DNA of 64,000 nucleotides, taken from Frankiaceae bacterium. GTDB taxonomy: Bacteria; Actinomycetota; Actinomycetes; BP-191. The notes under the pieces are model-generated. The model was not told the origin of the DNA. It saw only the letters and a program-made list of their open reading frames with translations, and made no database searches. The DNA lies in contig DATMES010000021.1 of NCBI GenBank assembly GCA_035556555.1, forward strand, positions 1 through 64,000, read 5' to 3'. How positions within the stretch are numbered: the first letter of the stretch is position 1; each line of letters starts with the position of its first letter. Of the stretch, positions 37,979 through 47,728 are shown one piece after another. Made by a program: the position numbers and the translations under genes.

Positions 37979-39375
37979 GACGCGTCCTGACGCGGGTAGA
38001 GCACCTCGGTCCCGATGAGCTGGATCGCGGCGGCGACGGGGATCGCGAGCAGCGCGCCGAGAACGCCGAGCAGCGCGCCGCCGATGAGCGCCGCGATGAT
38101 CGTGGCGAGCGGGGAGATGTCGACGGTGCGCTTCATGACCTTCGGGACGAGGACGTAGTTCTCGACCTGCTGGTAGACGAGGAAGTAGCCGGCGGACGCG
38201 AGGCCGACGGGCACCGACACGAAGAACGCGACCGCGGTGCAGACGACGGCCGCGATGGTCGCGCCGACGAGCGGGATGAGGTCGAGGATCGCGACGAGCA
38301 TCGCCAGCGCGAGCGGGTACGGCACGTCGAGGATCAGGAAGAACACCAGCGCGCAGACTCCGGCGATGAACGACGTGGCGAGGTTGCCGAGGACGTAGCC
38401 GCCGACGCGGCTGAGGATCTCGTCGGCGATGAGGCCCGCCCTGGCCCTGCGTGTTCGCGGGATGAGGCGGTACGCGCCGTGCTTGATCCGGGGGTACGCG
38501 CCGAGGAAGTACAGCGTGATGATCAGGATCGTCAGCGTCTTGAAGATGACGCCCAGCGCCGTCGTGAGGACGTTGACGGCGGCGCCCGCCGCCGCGCTGC
38601 CGCGTTCCTCGACCCAGTCCTCGAGCTTGACCGTGATGTCGTACTTGTCGTCGTACTCGCGGAACGTGGGGTTCTCGCGCAGCTGCGTCGAGTACTTCGG
38701 CAGCGTCTCGCGCAGCTCGGTCGCCTGCCGCGCGACGGGCGGCACGGCCGCCGCGACGAAGCCGCCGACGAACAGCAGCACCGCCCCGATGACCGCCGCC
38801 ACGGCGAGCCCGCGCTTGAGGCCGCGACGGTGCAGCAGCTCGACCGCGGGGTTGAGCCCGATGGCGAGGAACGCCGACACGACGATGAGCACGATGACGT
38901 CGCGGACGTTGACGATGGCGTACGCGATGAGCAGGGCGGTGAGGACGCCCCACGTCGCGGCGAACGCGATCCGGAACGGCGTCCGCTCGCCGACAGGGGC
39001 ACCCGGCGTACCGAACGGCTGCTCCTCGGTCGCGCCGGCCTCGATCTGCCGGATCGCGGTGTCGAGCAGCGGGTCGTCGGCGAGGCCCTCGTCGCCGGCG
39101 ACCCCGACCGCGGCGGCCCCGGCGAGTTCGGCGGCGGCGGTGGCCTCGCCGACCTCGACCTCCGCCTCGCGCGCCTCGCGGACCGCCTCCGCGGCGGCGT
39201 GGACGAAGTCCTGGACCTTCTCCTCGCGGTCGTCGCCCTCGGCGCCTTCGAGCGCCGCGGCCGCGGCCGCGACCCGCTCGGCGGCGACCTGCGCCTCGGC
39301 GCTCGCCACACCCGCCTCGCTCGCCTCGCGGGCCGAGTCCGCTGCCTCGCCGGAGCCGCGCTCGTCGTCGGACAT
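37975..39375 (-). CDS. AI-2E family transporter (PerM-like) with long acidic N-terminus
   Basis: 466 residues. About the first 145 residues are Ala/Glu-rich with heptad-like spacing (AAAAALEGAEGDDREEKVQDF in part: AAAALEGAEGDDREEK) and lack membrane segments. The remaining 320 residues are the PerM/AI-2E exporter domain with about 7-8 segments and the conserved LVPKVMKRTVDISPLATI. The N-terminal extension is much longer than usual for the family. Substrate not known; quorum-signal export is only one option. Confidence 0.82.
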   Translation of the reverse strand: MSDDERGSGEAADSAREASEAGVASAEAQVAAERVAAAAAALEGAEGDDREEKVQDFVHAAAEAVREAREAEVEVGEATAAAELAGAAAVGVAGDEGLADDPLLDTAIRQIEAGATEEQPFGTPGAPVGERTPFRIAFAATWGVLTALLIAYAIVNVRDVIVLIVVSAFLAIGLNPAVELLHRRGLKRGLAVAAVIGAVLLFVGGFVAAAVPPVARQATELRETLPKYSTQLRENPTFREYDDKYDITVKLEDWVEERGSAAAGAAVNVLTTALGVIFKTLTILIITLYFLGAYPRIKHGAYRLIPRTRRARAGLIADEILSRVGGYVLGNLATSFIAGVCALVFFLILDVPYPLALAMLVAILDLIPLVGATIAAVVCTAVAFFVSVPVGLASAGYFLVYQQVENYVLVPKVMKRTVDISPLATIIAALIGGALLGVLGALLAIPVAAAIQLIGTEVLYPRQDAS

Positions 39376-39384
39376 GCCGCGAAC

Positions 39385-40200
39385 CTACCCGCCGAACGAC
39401 ACCTCACGAACGTCCGCCACGTGCTCGTACCCGAGCGCCCGGTAGATGCGGTTGCTGGTCGGGTTGGCGAGGTCGGTGTAGAGGAACGTGTACGCCAGCC
39501 CGCGCCCGAGCAGCGCCTCCGTCGCGCCGGCCGTGACGGCGCTCGCGTAGCCGCGGCCGCGCAGGCCGGGCGGCGTGTAGACGGGGCCGACGCGGGCGCC
39601 GTTCGGCGTGAAGCCGCCGCAGCCTGCGAGGCTCACCGGGCCGCCGTCGTCCCAGAGCCAGACCATGCCCTCGTCGACGCGGTCGCGCATCCGCGCGAGG
39701 TCGCCGGCGGGCAGCCCGACCTCCTCGGCGAACGCCGCGGCCCACGCGGTGGTGACGTCGTAGTCGTCGCTCGTGGCGACGCGCGGCGCGCCGGGGGCCG
39801 GGCGGGGAGGGACGAGCGCGCGGAGCACGTAGACGCCCTGCTCGCGGGTCACGCGGTGCGCCCTGCCGGACAGCCGCGTGTACTCCTCGGCGAGGACGCC
39901 GGTCGTCTCGGGCGAGCCTAGGACGCCGGGGAACGTGACGCCCTCCGCGTGGAGGTACGCCGCGAGCCCGGCCGCGCCGTCGGGCGGCACCGCGGCGACG
40001 AGGACGTTGAACGGCGGGGTCATCAGGGCCGGAGCATCGCCGACGGTGAGGAGCAACGGCGCGCCGCCGCCGTACGTCTCGCCGCGCTCCACCCGCGCGA
40101 GGACGGCGAGCTCCAGGTTGAAGCGCGGCTCGTCGCGCAGGAGGTACGGCCGGACGAGGGCGGCGTACGCGACGGGGTCGGTGTGGCGCTCGATCCGCAT
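39385..40200 (-). CDS. GNAT family N-acetyltransferase
   Basis: 271 residues. The C-terminal half is a GNAT domain: VGPVYTPPGLRGRGYASAVT carries the acetyl-CoA loop (RGRGYA), then LYTDLANPTSNRIYRALGYEHV. The N-terminal half is a related but degenerate domain, as in two-domain GNATs. ATG at 40200 was chosen because it starts the fold; a longer frame upstream is possible. Target unknown. Confidence 0.82.
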   Translation of the reverse strand: MRIERHTDPVAYAALVRPYLLRDEPRFNLELAVLARVERGETYGGGAPLLLTVGDAPALMTPPFNVLVAAVPPDGAAGLAAYLHAEGVTFPGVLGSPETTGVLAEEYTRLSGRAHRVTREQGVYVLRALVPPRPAPGAPRVATSDDYDVTTAWAAAFAEEVGLPAGDLARMRDRVDEGMVWLWDDGGPVSLAGCGGFTPNGARVGPVYTPPGLRGRGYASAVTAGATEALLGRGLAYTFLYTDLANPTSNRIYRALGYEHVADVREVSFGG

Positions 40201-40318
40201 GCCGGCGAGGCTAGCCGCGACCCCCGTCGGCGTCGCGGGCATTACGGGCCAGGGGTCGCCATGGACGGGTTCTCGGTGCAGCTCGGGCTCGGCGAGTGGC
40301 TGGCGCTCGTGACGGTAC

Positions 40319-41656
40319 TCAGACGTCGCGGAACCGGTTGATCGCGTCCAAGTGCTTGGCGCGCAGCGCCGCGTCGCGGACGCCGAGCCCCTCCTCGGGC
40401 GCGAGGCAGAGCACGCCGACCTTGCCCTGGTGCAGGTTGCGGTGCACGTCGTACGCCGCCTGCCCCGTCTCCTCCATCGGGTAGACGCGCGAGAGCGTCG
40501 GGTGGATGAGGCCCTTGGCGATGAGCCGGTTGGCCTCGTACGCCTCGCGGTAGTTGGCGAAGTGCGAGCCGATGATCCGCTTGAGGTTCATCCAGAGGTA
40601 GCGGTTGTCGTACTGGTGCATGTACCCCGACGTCGAGGCGCAGGTGACGATCGTGCCGCCCTTGCGGGTGACGTAGACCGACGCGCCGAACGTCTCGCGC
40701 CCAGGGTGCTCGAACACGATGTCCGGGTCGTCGCCACCGGTCAGCTCGCGGATCTTCGCGCCGAAGCGCTGCCACTCCTTGGGGTCCTGCTCGGTGTCGT
40801 TCTTCCAGAACTTGTACTCCTCCGCCGAACGGTCGATGACCAGCTCGGCGCCCATCGAACGCACGATGTCGGCCTTCTCCGGCGAGGAGACGACACAGAC
40901 GGGGATCGCGCCGCCGTTGAGGGCGAACTGCGTGGCGTACGAGCCGAGGCCGCCGCTCGCGCCCCAGATGAGGACGACGTCGCCCTGCTTCATGTTGGCG
41001 CCGTTGACGGAGACGAGCTGGCGGTACGCCGTGCTGTTGACGAGGCCAGGGCAGGCGGCCTCCTCCCACGACAGGTGCGCGGGCTTCGGCATGAGCTGGT
41101 TGGTCTTGACCAGGGCCAGCTCGGCGAGGCCGCCGAAGTTGGTCTCGAAGCCCCAGATGCGCTGCTCGGGGTCGAGCATCGTGTCGTTGTGGCCGTCGGG
41201 GCTCTCGAGCTCGACCGACAGGCAGTGCGCGACGACCTCGTCGCCGGGCTTCCACGCGTGTACGCCGGGGCCGGTCCGCAGCACGACGCCGGCGAGGTCG
41301 GAGCCGACGACGTGGTACGGCAGGTCGTGGCGCTTGGTCAGCGGCGACAGGCGGCCGTAGCGCTCGAGGAACTTGAACGTCGAGACCGGCTCGAAGATCG
41401 ACGTCCAGACGGTGTTGTAGTTGACGGCGCTGGCCATGACGGCGACGAGCGCCTCGCCGGGGCCGAGCTCCGGCACGGGCACGTCGTCGACGTGCAGCGC
41501 CTTGCGGGGGTCCTTCTCGCGGGTCGTCTGACCCTCGAACATGCCCTGCTCGTCCTTGCGCACGACCACGCCGCGGTACGACTCAGGCACCGGCAGCGCC
41601 GCGAACTCCTCCCCGGGGGTGTCGCCAGCCAGGATCGCGTTGAGGATGTCCTTCAC
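40319..41656 (-). CDS. ccr: Crotonyl-CoA carboxylase/reductase
   Basis: 445 residues, MDR fold. Reductive carboxylation of crotonyl-CoA with CO2 and NADPH to (2S)-ethylmalonyl-CoA. With the GTG start at 41656, the four CO2-pocket residues defined in the Kitasatospora enzyme fall at identical numbers: N81 (SAVNYN), F170 and E171 (WGFETNFGG), H365 (IIGSHFANY). The NADPH loop is WGASGGLGSY (231-240). This also fixes the start. It supplies the ethylmalonyl-CoA pathway or polyketide extender units. Last gene of a minus-strand block after R4. Confidence 0.96.
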   Translation of the reverse strand: MKDILNAILAGDTPGEEFAALPVPESYRGVVVRKDEQGMFEGQTTREKDPRKALHVDDVPVPELGPGEALVAVMASAVNYNTVWTSIFEPVSTFKFLERYGRLSPLTKRHDLPYHVVGSDLAGVVLRTGPGVHAWKPGDEVVAHCLSVELESPDGHNDTMLDPEQRIWGFETNFGGLAELALVKTNQLMPKPAHLSWEEAACPGLVNSTAYRQLVSVNGANMKQGDVVLIWGASGGLGSYATQFALNGGAIPVCVVSSPEKADIVRSMGAELVIDRSAEEYKFWKNDTEQDPKEWQRFGAKIRELTGGDDPDIVFEHPGRETFGASVYVTRKGGTIVTCASTSGYMHQYDNRYLWMNLKRIIGSHFANYREAYEANRLIAKGLIHPTLSRVYPMEETGQAAYDVHRNLHQGKVGVLCLAPEEGLGVRDAALRAKHLDAINRFRDV

Positions 41657-41741
41657 CGTGCCCGCCTCTCGGTCGCGCCGCGTCGTTCCGTCCGATGTTA
41701 CCGACGAGTAGCCACGCGCCAAACCTGGTGTCGCATCCCCG

Positions 41742-41795
41742 CGTTCTTCGAAGATCGTCACGCTCGAGATCGGCGTGCGGACTGCGGAGAAGGAG
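41742..41795 (+). repeat. Dispersed repeat, family 2, copy R4
   Basis: The core GAAGATC-GTCACGC-TCGAGATCGGCG (41750-41775) differs from the other copies at four or five places, and its inverted ends are poorly kept. It lies after the 3' end of the GAF gene and 85 nt before the ccr start, between two genes on the same strand. Confidence 0.65.
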
Positions 41796-41806
41796 GGGAC
41801 CCGCGC

Positions 41807-43822
41807 TCAGTCCTGGGCGGCGAGGCGGCGGTAGAGGTCGGCGTTGTCGATGGCGAGGGCGGCGCGGTGCGCGAGGTCCACGGCGATGGCGAGGTCGGCC
41901 TCGTCGTACGTCCGCCCCGACTCGGCGTAGACCATCGACAGCGTCCCGAAGACGCGCCCGCGCGCCGACAGCGGCACGAGCAGCGCGCTGACGAAGCCGA
42001 GGTCGCGCATGAGCGCGAGGTGCTCGTCGTCGCGCGCGGCGCCGACGAGCATCTCGTCGGTGATGTGGTGGTACAGCTCGCTGTCGCCCGTACGCAGCAC
42101 GCGCGCGACGCCGTCGGAGCCTTCCGGGTCGACGGGGTAGCGGTGCTGGAAGCTCTCCGCCATCGCGACCTTCTCGGGGTCGACGTGCGCGACGGCGAGC
42201 GCGGTGATCGCGCCCTCCTCGGCGACGTGGATGACGCACCAGTCGGCGAGGCGGGGGACGGCGAGCCGCGTGACGCCGGCGAGCGTCTCGCGGTAGTCGA
42301 GCGACTGCGCGAGCGCCGCGGACGCGTCCGCGAGGAACGACAGCTTGTCGTTGGCCGCGCGCGCCTCGGCGAGAGCCTGCGCGCGCTCCATGGCCTGCGC
42401 GGTCTGCGCGGCGAGGGTACGGACGAACAACCGCTCGTCACCGTCGAACAGGTGCGGCCCGTCGAACGAGAACCGCAACGCCCCGAGGATCTCGGCGCCC
42501 GCCTTCAGCGGTACCGCGCACATCGACACGGTGCCCGGCTCGAGGCCGGCCAGCCCGGGGAACCGCTCGTCGCGCTCCTCGCGGGACTCGAGCCAGACCT
42601 CCTCGCCGGTCCGCAGCGCGATCGCCGCGGGGAGCTGCTCGTCGGTGCTCTCGGCGCGGATCCGCTCGACGACGCCCTCGCTGTAGCCGACGGTCGCGCG
42701 CACGCCGAGGCGCTCCTCGTCGGCCACGACGAGGACGCCGCCGGACGCGCCGAGCGCGTCCACCGCCTCGGAGAGGACGACCCCTCCGACGTCGCCGACG
42801 CTCGTCGTCGCGGCGAGCGCGGCGGTGACGTTCTGCAGCCGCGCCGCGCGCTCGGCGGCGCGGCGCGCGACGGTGACGACGTTGACCTCCTCGAGGAGGC
42901 GGCGTTCGAACGTCTCCGGCGGACGCGGGGTCTCGCCCGACGCGACCGCGCGCAGCTGCGTCACGAGCGACTCGACGTACCAGCGGCGGAACACGCGGTG
43001 CTGCGGCGGCGTCTCCAACGTGAGCAGCCGGGCCGCGCGGGCGTACGTGTCGATCTCGTCCAGGGCCGCGACGTACGCCTCGCCGGCGTCGGCGGCCTCG
43101 ACGGGCAGCGTCAGCGTCAGCGTCGTACGGTCCACCCCCCGCGTCGCGGCGTCGATGGCCTGACGCTTGATGGCCTGGCGTGCCTCCGCGAACCGCGTCA
43201 CGACGGCCTCGATCAGCTCGGCGAGCTGGGACGGGATGGCCGCCGTGGTGCCCGCGTCGGCGCCGTGCGCGGCGAGCGTGAACTCGCGGACGAGGTTGTC
43301 GACGTGCGCCTTCGCGGCGAGCAGCAGGTCCGTGGGCACGTCACCGAGCGAGATGGTGTGGCGTTCGGGGCCGCCGTCGTCGAGGTCGTCGCCCCACGCG
43401 GCGAGCAGCGCGTCGACGTCGGTGTCCGCGTCGGCGTCACCGGGGGCGCCGCCCACGACCAGCTCGCACCAGACGACCTTGCCGTCGCCGTGGGGAGTGA
43501 CGCCCCAGTCGCGGGCCAGTGCCGCGACGAGCGAGAGGCCGCGGCCGGTCATCGCGTCGGCGCGCGCGAAGCCGCGGACCGGCGCGATGCGGGTGCCGTC
43601 GGACACCTCGATGCGGACGACGTCGTCCACGTCCACGCGGACGGTGACCGGCGGCGAGCCGTGGAGGAGGGAGTTGGTCACCAGCTCGCTGACCACCAGC
43701 TCGGCATCGGGGATCAGCTCGGCGTACGGCGTGCCCTCCAGCGCCTCGGCGACCCAGCGCCGGGCGCGCTGCACCGCGTCGGGCTCCGCACCGAGGTGCA
43801 GCGTCCCGTCCGCGACCTGCAT
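41807..43822 (-). CDS. Sensor protein: HATPase_c domain plus two GAF domains
   Basis: 671 residues. N-terminal HATPase_c/RsbW-like domain (1 to about 130; VSELVTNSLLHG, then MTGRGLSLVAALARDWGV). The middle helical part (about 140-330) is unrecognised. GAF 1 covers about 335-470 and GAF 2 about 490-670, ending AIDNADLYRRLAAQD. Related actinobacterial proteins often continue into a PP2C-type SpoIIE phosphatase at this point; here the protein stops. The ATG at 43822 has GGGAGG 7 nt upstream and was preferred to an ATG six codons earlier. Probably a stress or light sensor acting on a sigma-factor switch. Confidence 0.75.
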   Translation of the reverse strand: MQVADGTLHLGAEPDAVQRARRWVAEALEGTPYAELIPDAELVVSELVTNSLLHGSPPVTVRVDVDDVVRIEVSDGTRIAPVRGFARADAMTGRGLSLVAALARDWGVTPHGDGKVVWCELVVGGAPGDADADTDVDALLAAWGDDLDDGGPERHTISLGDVPTDLLLAAKAHVDNLVREFTLAAHGADAGTTAAIPSQLAELIEAVVTRFAEARQAIKRQAIDAATRGVDRTTLTLTLPVEAADAGEAYVAALDEIDTYARAARLLTLETPPQHRVFRRWYVESLVTQLRAVASGETPRPPETFERRLLEEVNVVTVARRAAERAARLQNVTAALAATTSVGDVGGVVLSEAVDALGASGGVLVVADEERLGVRATVGYSEGVVERIRAESTDEQLPAAIALRTGEEVWLESREERDERFPGLAGLEPGTVSMCAVPLKAGAEILGALRFSFDGPHLFDGDERLFVRTLAAQTAQAMERAQALAEARAANDKLSFLADASAALAQSLDYRETLAGVTRLAVPRLADWCVIHVAEEGAITALAVAHVDPEKVAMAESFQHRYPVDPEGSDGVARVLRTGDSELYHHITDEMLVGAARDDEHLALMRDLGFVSALLVPLSARGRVFGTLSMVYAESGRTYDEADLAIAVDLAHRAALAIDNADLYRRLAAQD

Positions 43823-43841
43823 GCGCGATCCTCCCGACATG

Positions 43842-44585
43842 TCAGCCGGCCGGTGGGGCGATGCCGAGAGCGTTCGGCAGCACCGTACCGACGACGTAGG
43901 CCAGCAGCGCCGCCGCCCCCGCGAGACCAGCGATCTCGGCGCCGCTGCGGAACCAGTGTTCCCCCGCGAGCCGCGCCTTGACCACTCCCATGACGAACAG
44001 AGTTCCCAGTGTCAGCAGGACAGACAGGACAAGTCCTCCCGTAGTGCCGAGAAAAAGGTACGGCACGATGGGCACGGCCGCTCCCACGACGAACGACGCG
44101 CCCATCGTGGCGCCGTCGCCGAGTGGTGATCCGGAGGGGTCGTAGGGGATCCCGAGCTCCTTCTCGGCCATCGTCTTGAGCATCACCTCGGGATTGGTGG
44201 CGATGGCGTGGGCGGCCTTGTTGGCGGCGTCGTAGTCGAGCCCCTCGGCCTGGAAGATGTCAGCCAGCTCGATGACCTCGACGTGCGGGCGCGCCTCGAG
44301 CTGGCGGCGTTCGTTCTCCAGCTCGTTGGTGAAGACGTCGCGCTGGCTCTTGGCGGCGATGTACGCGCCGAGCGCCATCGAGATCGTTCCCGACAGCAGC
44401 CCGGCGAAGCCCGCGACGAGGATCGCGAACCGCGTCGCGTCGGCGCCGCGGACGCCCGTGACGAGCGCGAGCGTGGAGAGCAGGCCGTCCTGCGCGCCGA
44501 ACACGACCTCGCGGATCCGGCCGCGGCGGGCGACGCGTTCGCCCTCCGCGATGGCCGCTTTCGCGAGCCCGGTCGGCTCCGTCAC
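43842..44585 (-). CDS. VIT1/CCC1 family transporter
   Basis: 247 residues. About five membrane segments; REVVFGAQDGLLSTLALVTGV starts the family domain (quoted in part: VVFGAQDGLLSTLALV). A cytosolic metal-binding loop rich in Glu (ELENERRQLEARPHVEVIE, in part) links segments 2 and 3. Likely exports or stores Fe2+ or Mn2+. GTG at 44585 overlaps the epimerase stop (GTGA). Confidence 0.85.
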   Translation of the reverse strand: MTEPTGLAKAAIAEGERVARRGRIREVVFGAQDGLLSTLALVTGVRGADATRFAILVAGFAGLLSGTISMALGAYIAAKSQRDVFTNELENERRQLEARPHVEVIELADIFQAEGLDYDAANKAAHAIATNPEVMLKTMAEKELGIPYDPSGSPLGDGATMGASFVVGAAVPIVPYLFLGTTGGLVLSVLLTLGTLFVMGVVKARLAGEHWFRSGAEIAGLAGAAALLAYVVGTVLPNALGIAPPAG

Positions 44586-44989
44586 TGGACGGCTTGCACC
44601 AGCTCGGTGAGAACGCCGCCCACACCCTTCGGGTGGAGGAACGCGATCGAGGCGCCCATCGACCCGTGCCTCGGCCTCTGGTCGACGAGCGGGACGCCCT
44701 TGAGACCCAGGTCCTCCAGCGCCGCGGTCACGTCGTCGACGCCGTAGCCGATGTGGTGGACCCCCTCGCCGTGGCGCGCGAGGAACTTGCCGACCGGCGA
44801 GTCCGGCCTCGTCGGCTGGAGCAGCTGGACGTACGAGCCGGGGGCCACGAGCAGCATCGCCTCGTGGACGCCCTGCTCCTCGTTGGTCTCGCGGTGCGCG
44901 ACCGTGAGGCCGAACGTCGTCTCGTAGAACTCGACCTTCTCGTCGAGGTCGTGACAGGCGATCCCGACGTGGTCGATGCGGGTCAGCAT
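44582..44989 (-). CDS. mce: Methylmalonyl-CoA/ethylmalonyl-CoA epimerase
   Basis: 135 residues, VOC fold. Metal ligands: H7 (TRIDHVGIAC), H in GEGVHHIGYGV, and a C-terminal Glu in the GGVLTELVQ strand. It interconverts the 2R and 2S forms of methylmalonyl-CoA or ethylmalonyl-CoA, which links Ccr (40319) and the mutases. Coupled to the VIT1 gene by a 4-nt overlap. Confidence 0.92.
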   Translation of the reverse strand: MLTRIDHVGIACHDLDEKVEFYETTFGLTVAHRETNEEQGVHEAMLLVAPGSYVQLLQPTRPDSPVGKFLARHGEGVHHIGYGVDDVTAALEDLGLKGVPLVDQRPRHGSMGASIAFLHPKGVGGVLTELVQAVQ

Positions 44990-45002
44990 TGCGCGCTCCT
45001 CC

Positions 45003-46451
45003 TCAGCGTCGCCCCGTGACTACCCGCATCATGGTCCTGGTCAACCGTGGCGTACGCCGCGAGGCCACCGTGAGCGCGCGGTCCATAGCCTTCGGCTCCG
45101 GCGCGGACGCTCCGACGGGCCGCAGGCCGGGGTCGCTGCGTACGCGCCAGAGCCGCCACTCGTCGGCCAGCCCCTTGAGCGGGTGCCACCCGGCGTCCTC
45201 GAAGGTGATGTCCGAGCCGAGGACGAGGTCGCGCACCGTGGACGACACGAGCACCTCGCCCGCGCCGGCCGTGGCGCAGACCCGCGCGGCGACCGCCGCC
45301 GCGACGCCGGCCACGTCGCCGTCGCGGACCTCGACCTCGCCGGTGTGCACGCCGACGCGCAGCGGCATTCCGAGGCCGGCGACCTGCGCCGCGAGGTCGG
45401 CGCCGCAGCGTACGGCCGTCGTCGGCCCGTCGAAGACGAGCAGGCTGCCGTCGCCGAGGGACTTCACGACGCGGCCCCCGTAGCGTTCGGCGACGTCGGC
45501 GGTCGTGACGAGCAGCCGGTCGACGTCCCGCGTCCAGCCCGCGTCGTCGGAGGCGGCCTTGGACGTCGAGCCGACGAGGTCGGTGAACATCAGCGTGAGC
45601 ACGCGCCGGTCGTCGGCCGCGCCCGGCCGCGTACCCGACACGAACTCCTCGACCTCCGCGACGACGGCGCCGGTGTCGCCGATCCAGACGAGGTGGTCGA
45701 CGCCGGGGAGCACCGCGAGACGAGCGCCGGGGATGTTGGCGGCAAGGTGCTCGGCCGCGGCGAGGGGCACGACCTCGTCGGCGCGGTGGAGCACCAGCGC
45801 CGGGACGTTCACCGAGGGGAGCAGGGCCGTGACGTCGATGCCGCCGATGAAGTCGCCGATCGCGCGGACCATCGAGGGGCTGCCCGCGGAGCGTTCGATC
45901 AGGCCGACGAAGCGGCGGCTCCACGGGTCGTCCGCGACGGACGGCGCGAACACGTCCGTCAGCCGCCCCTCGCCCCAGTGCTCCTCGACGATGTCGGTGA
46001 GGAGATCGTAGAGATGCGTGGGCAGCCCCCAGGGCCGCTCGGGCGTCTCCTTGCCGCACGCGAAGCCGCTGGCCAGGACCAGCCCGCGGACGCGGTCCGG
46101 GTGACGCAGCGCGAACATCGCCGACAGCGCGGCGCCCTCGGAGTAGCCCATGACGAACGCGCTCCGCGAGCCCGCCGCGTCCAGCACCGCGCCGATGTCC
46201 TCGACCCTGTCGTCGAACGACACCTCCGGCGCGACGGGGTCGGACAGGCCGGTGCCGCGCTTGTCGAAGAGGATGACGCGCGCGAAGCGGGTGAGCCGCT
46301 GGACGAACCGCTCGTACGACGGGTCGAGCCAGAGCAGGTCGAGGTGCGACAGCCAGCCGGGCACCCAGAGGAGGTCGACGGGGCCCTCCCCGACGACCTG
46401 GTACGCGATGCTCACGCCCGCGTTGGTCGCGTAGCGCGTCTGCGGTCGCAC
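45003..46451 (-). CDS. Alpha/beta hydrolase fused to a class III cyclase-like domain
   Basis: 482 residues. Residues 1 to about 270 form an alpha/beta hydrolase ([26 protein letters not shown] elbow, VDHLVW His). Residues about 285-440 form a nucleotide cyclase-like domain with the two metal aspartates ([13 protein letters not shown] and [11 protein letters not shown]). The transition-state Asn-x3-Arg region reads VAAAVAARV: the Arg is kept, but the Asn-equivalent position is hydrophobic. This is the same domain order as in mycobacterial cyclase homologues. Cyclase activity is uncertain. GTG at 46451, divergent from the thiolase gene. Confidence 0.8.
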   Translation of the reverse strand: MRPQTRYATNAGVSIAYQVVGEGPVDLLWVPGWLSHLDLLWLDPSYERFVQRLTRFARVILFDKRGTGLSDPVAPEVSFDDRVEDIGAVLDAAGSRSAFVMGYSEGAALSAMFALRHPDRVRGLVLASGFACGKETPERPWGLPTHLYDLLTDIVEEHWGEGRLTDVFAPSVADDPWSRRFVGLIERSAGSPSMVRAIGDFIGGIDVTALLPSVNVPALVLHRADEVVPLAAAEHLAANIPGARLAVLPGVDHLVWIGDTGAVVAEVEEFVSGTRPGAADDRRVLTLMFTDLVGSTSKAASDDAGWTRDVDRLLVTTADVAERYGGRVVKSLGDGSLLVFDGPTTAVRCGADLAAQVAGLGMPLRVGVHTGEVEVRDGDVAGVAAAVAARVCATAGAGEVLVSSTVRDLVLGSDITFEDAGWHPLKGLADEWRLWRVRSDPGLRPVGASAPEPKAMDRALTVASRRTPRLTRTMMRVVTGRR

Positions 46452-46497
46452 GCCCGTATCCTGGCAGGAGTCAACGCGGAGTCTCAGGAGGGACCTC

Positions 46498-47679
46498 ATG
46501 TCCGGCTCGGTGATCGTCAGCGGCGCGCGTACGCCGATCGGCAAGCTGCAGGGGAGCCTCGCCGGCTTCTCCGCCGCGGACCTCGGCGGGGTCGCGGTCA
46601 AGGCCGCGCTGGAGCGCGCGGGCATCACCGGCGACCAGGTCGAGTACGTCATCCTCGGGCAGGTCCTCCAGGCCGGCGCGGGGCAGATCCCCGCGCGGCA
46701 GGCGGCGGTCAAGGGCGGCATCCCGATGACCGTTCCCTCGATCAACATCAACAAGGTCTGCCTCTCCGGCATCGACTCGATCGCGCTCGCCGACCAGCTC
46801 ATCGCGGCCGGGGAGTTCGAGGTCGTCGTGGCGGGCGGCATGGAGTCGATGACGCAGGCGCCGCACCTGCTCCCCGGCTCGCGCGCGGGCTTCAAGTACG
46901 GCAACACGACGCTCGTCGACTCGATGGCGTACGACGGGCTGTTCTGCGCCTTCGACCAGGTCGCGATGGGCGAGTCGACCGAGCGCTACAACGCCAAGCT
47001 CGGCATCTCCCGCGAGGAGCAGGACGAGTTCTCCGCGCGGTCGCACGAGCTCGCCGCGGCGGCCATCAAGGAGGGCCGCTTCGACGAGGAGCTCGTGCCC
47101 GTCTCGATCCCGCAGCGCAAGGGCGACCCGCTGGTGTTCGCGGAGGACGAGGGCGTACGTCCCGAGACGACCGTCGAGTCGCTCGCTCGCCTGCGCCCGG
47201 CGTTCGCCGCGGACGGCACGATCACCGCCGGCTCGGCGTCGCAGATCTCCGACGGCGCGTGCGCGGTCGTCGTCATGTCGAAGGCCGCGGCGGAGCGGTA
47301 CGGCTGCACGCCCATCGCCGAGATCGGTGCGCACGGCGTCGTCGCCGGCCCGGACGCGTCGTTGCAGGCGCAGCCGTCGAACGCCATCAAGAAGGCGCTC
47401 GCCCGCGAGGGGCTGTCGCCGTCGGACCTGTCGCTGGTCGAGATCAACGAGGCGTTCGCGTCGGTCGGCATCTGGTCCACGCGCGAGCTCGGCATCGACC
47501 CGTCGATCGTCAACGTCGACGGCGGCGCGATCTCCCTCGGGCACCCGATCGGCATGTCGGGCGCGCGTATCGCGCTGCACCTGGCGTTCGAGCTGCGGCG
47601 TCGCGGCGGCGGCATCGGCGCGGCCGCGCTGTGCGGCGGCGGCGGGCAGGGCGACGCGCTGATCCTCCGCGTTTCTTGA
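46498..47679 (+). CDS. Acetyl-CoA C-acetyltransferase (thiolase)
   Basis: 393 residues. The acyl-accepting cysteine is C88 in [14 protein letters not shown]. The C-terminal catalytic pair is in the GHPIGMSG histidine motif and CGGGGQG cysteine motif, and NEAFA is present. It condenses two acetyl-CoA to acetoacetyl-CoA or the reverse, and could start the route to crotonyl-CoA. Strong ribosome site (AGGAGGG). A TATCCT -10 box lies in the 46-nt divergent gap. Confidence 0.95.
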   Translation: MSGSVIVSGARTPIGKLQGSLAGFSAADLGGVAVKAALERAGITGDQVEYVILGQVLQAGAGQIPARQAAVKGGIPMTVPSININKVCLSGIDSIALADQLIAAGEFEVVVAGGMESMTQAPHLLPGSRAGFKYGNTTLVDSMAYDGLFCAFDQVAMGESTERYNAKLGISREEQDEFSARSHELAAAAIKEGRFDEELVPVSIPQRKGDPLVFAEDEGVRPETTVESLARLRPAFAADGTITAGSASQISDGACAVVVMSKAAAERYGCTPIAEIGAHGVVAGPDASLQAQPSNAIKKALAREGLSPSDLSLVEINEAFASVGIWSTRELGIDPSIVNVDGGAISLGHPIGMSGARIALHLAFELRRRGGGIGAAALCGGGGQGDALILRVS

Positions 47680-47728
47680 GCCAACCCCACGCCGCCGCTC
47701 GCTGCGCTCGCGCCGCCGCGGGGGCCCC

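Noticed and set aside
40261-40341. A 26-codon plus-strand frame between the GNAT and ccr genes
   Set aside because: No ribosome site, no recognisable sequence, and it overlaps the 3' end of ccr. Not supported as a gene.
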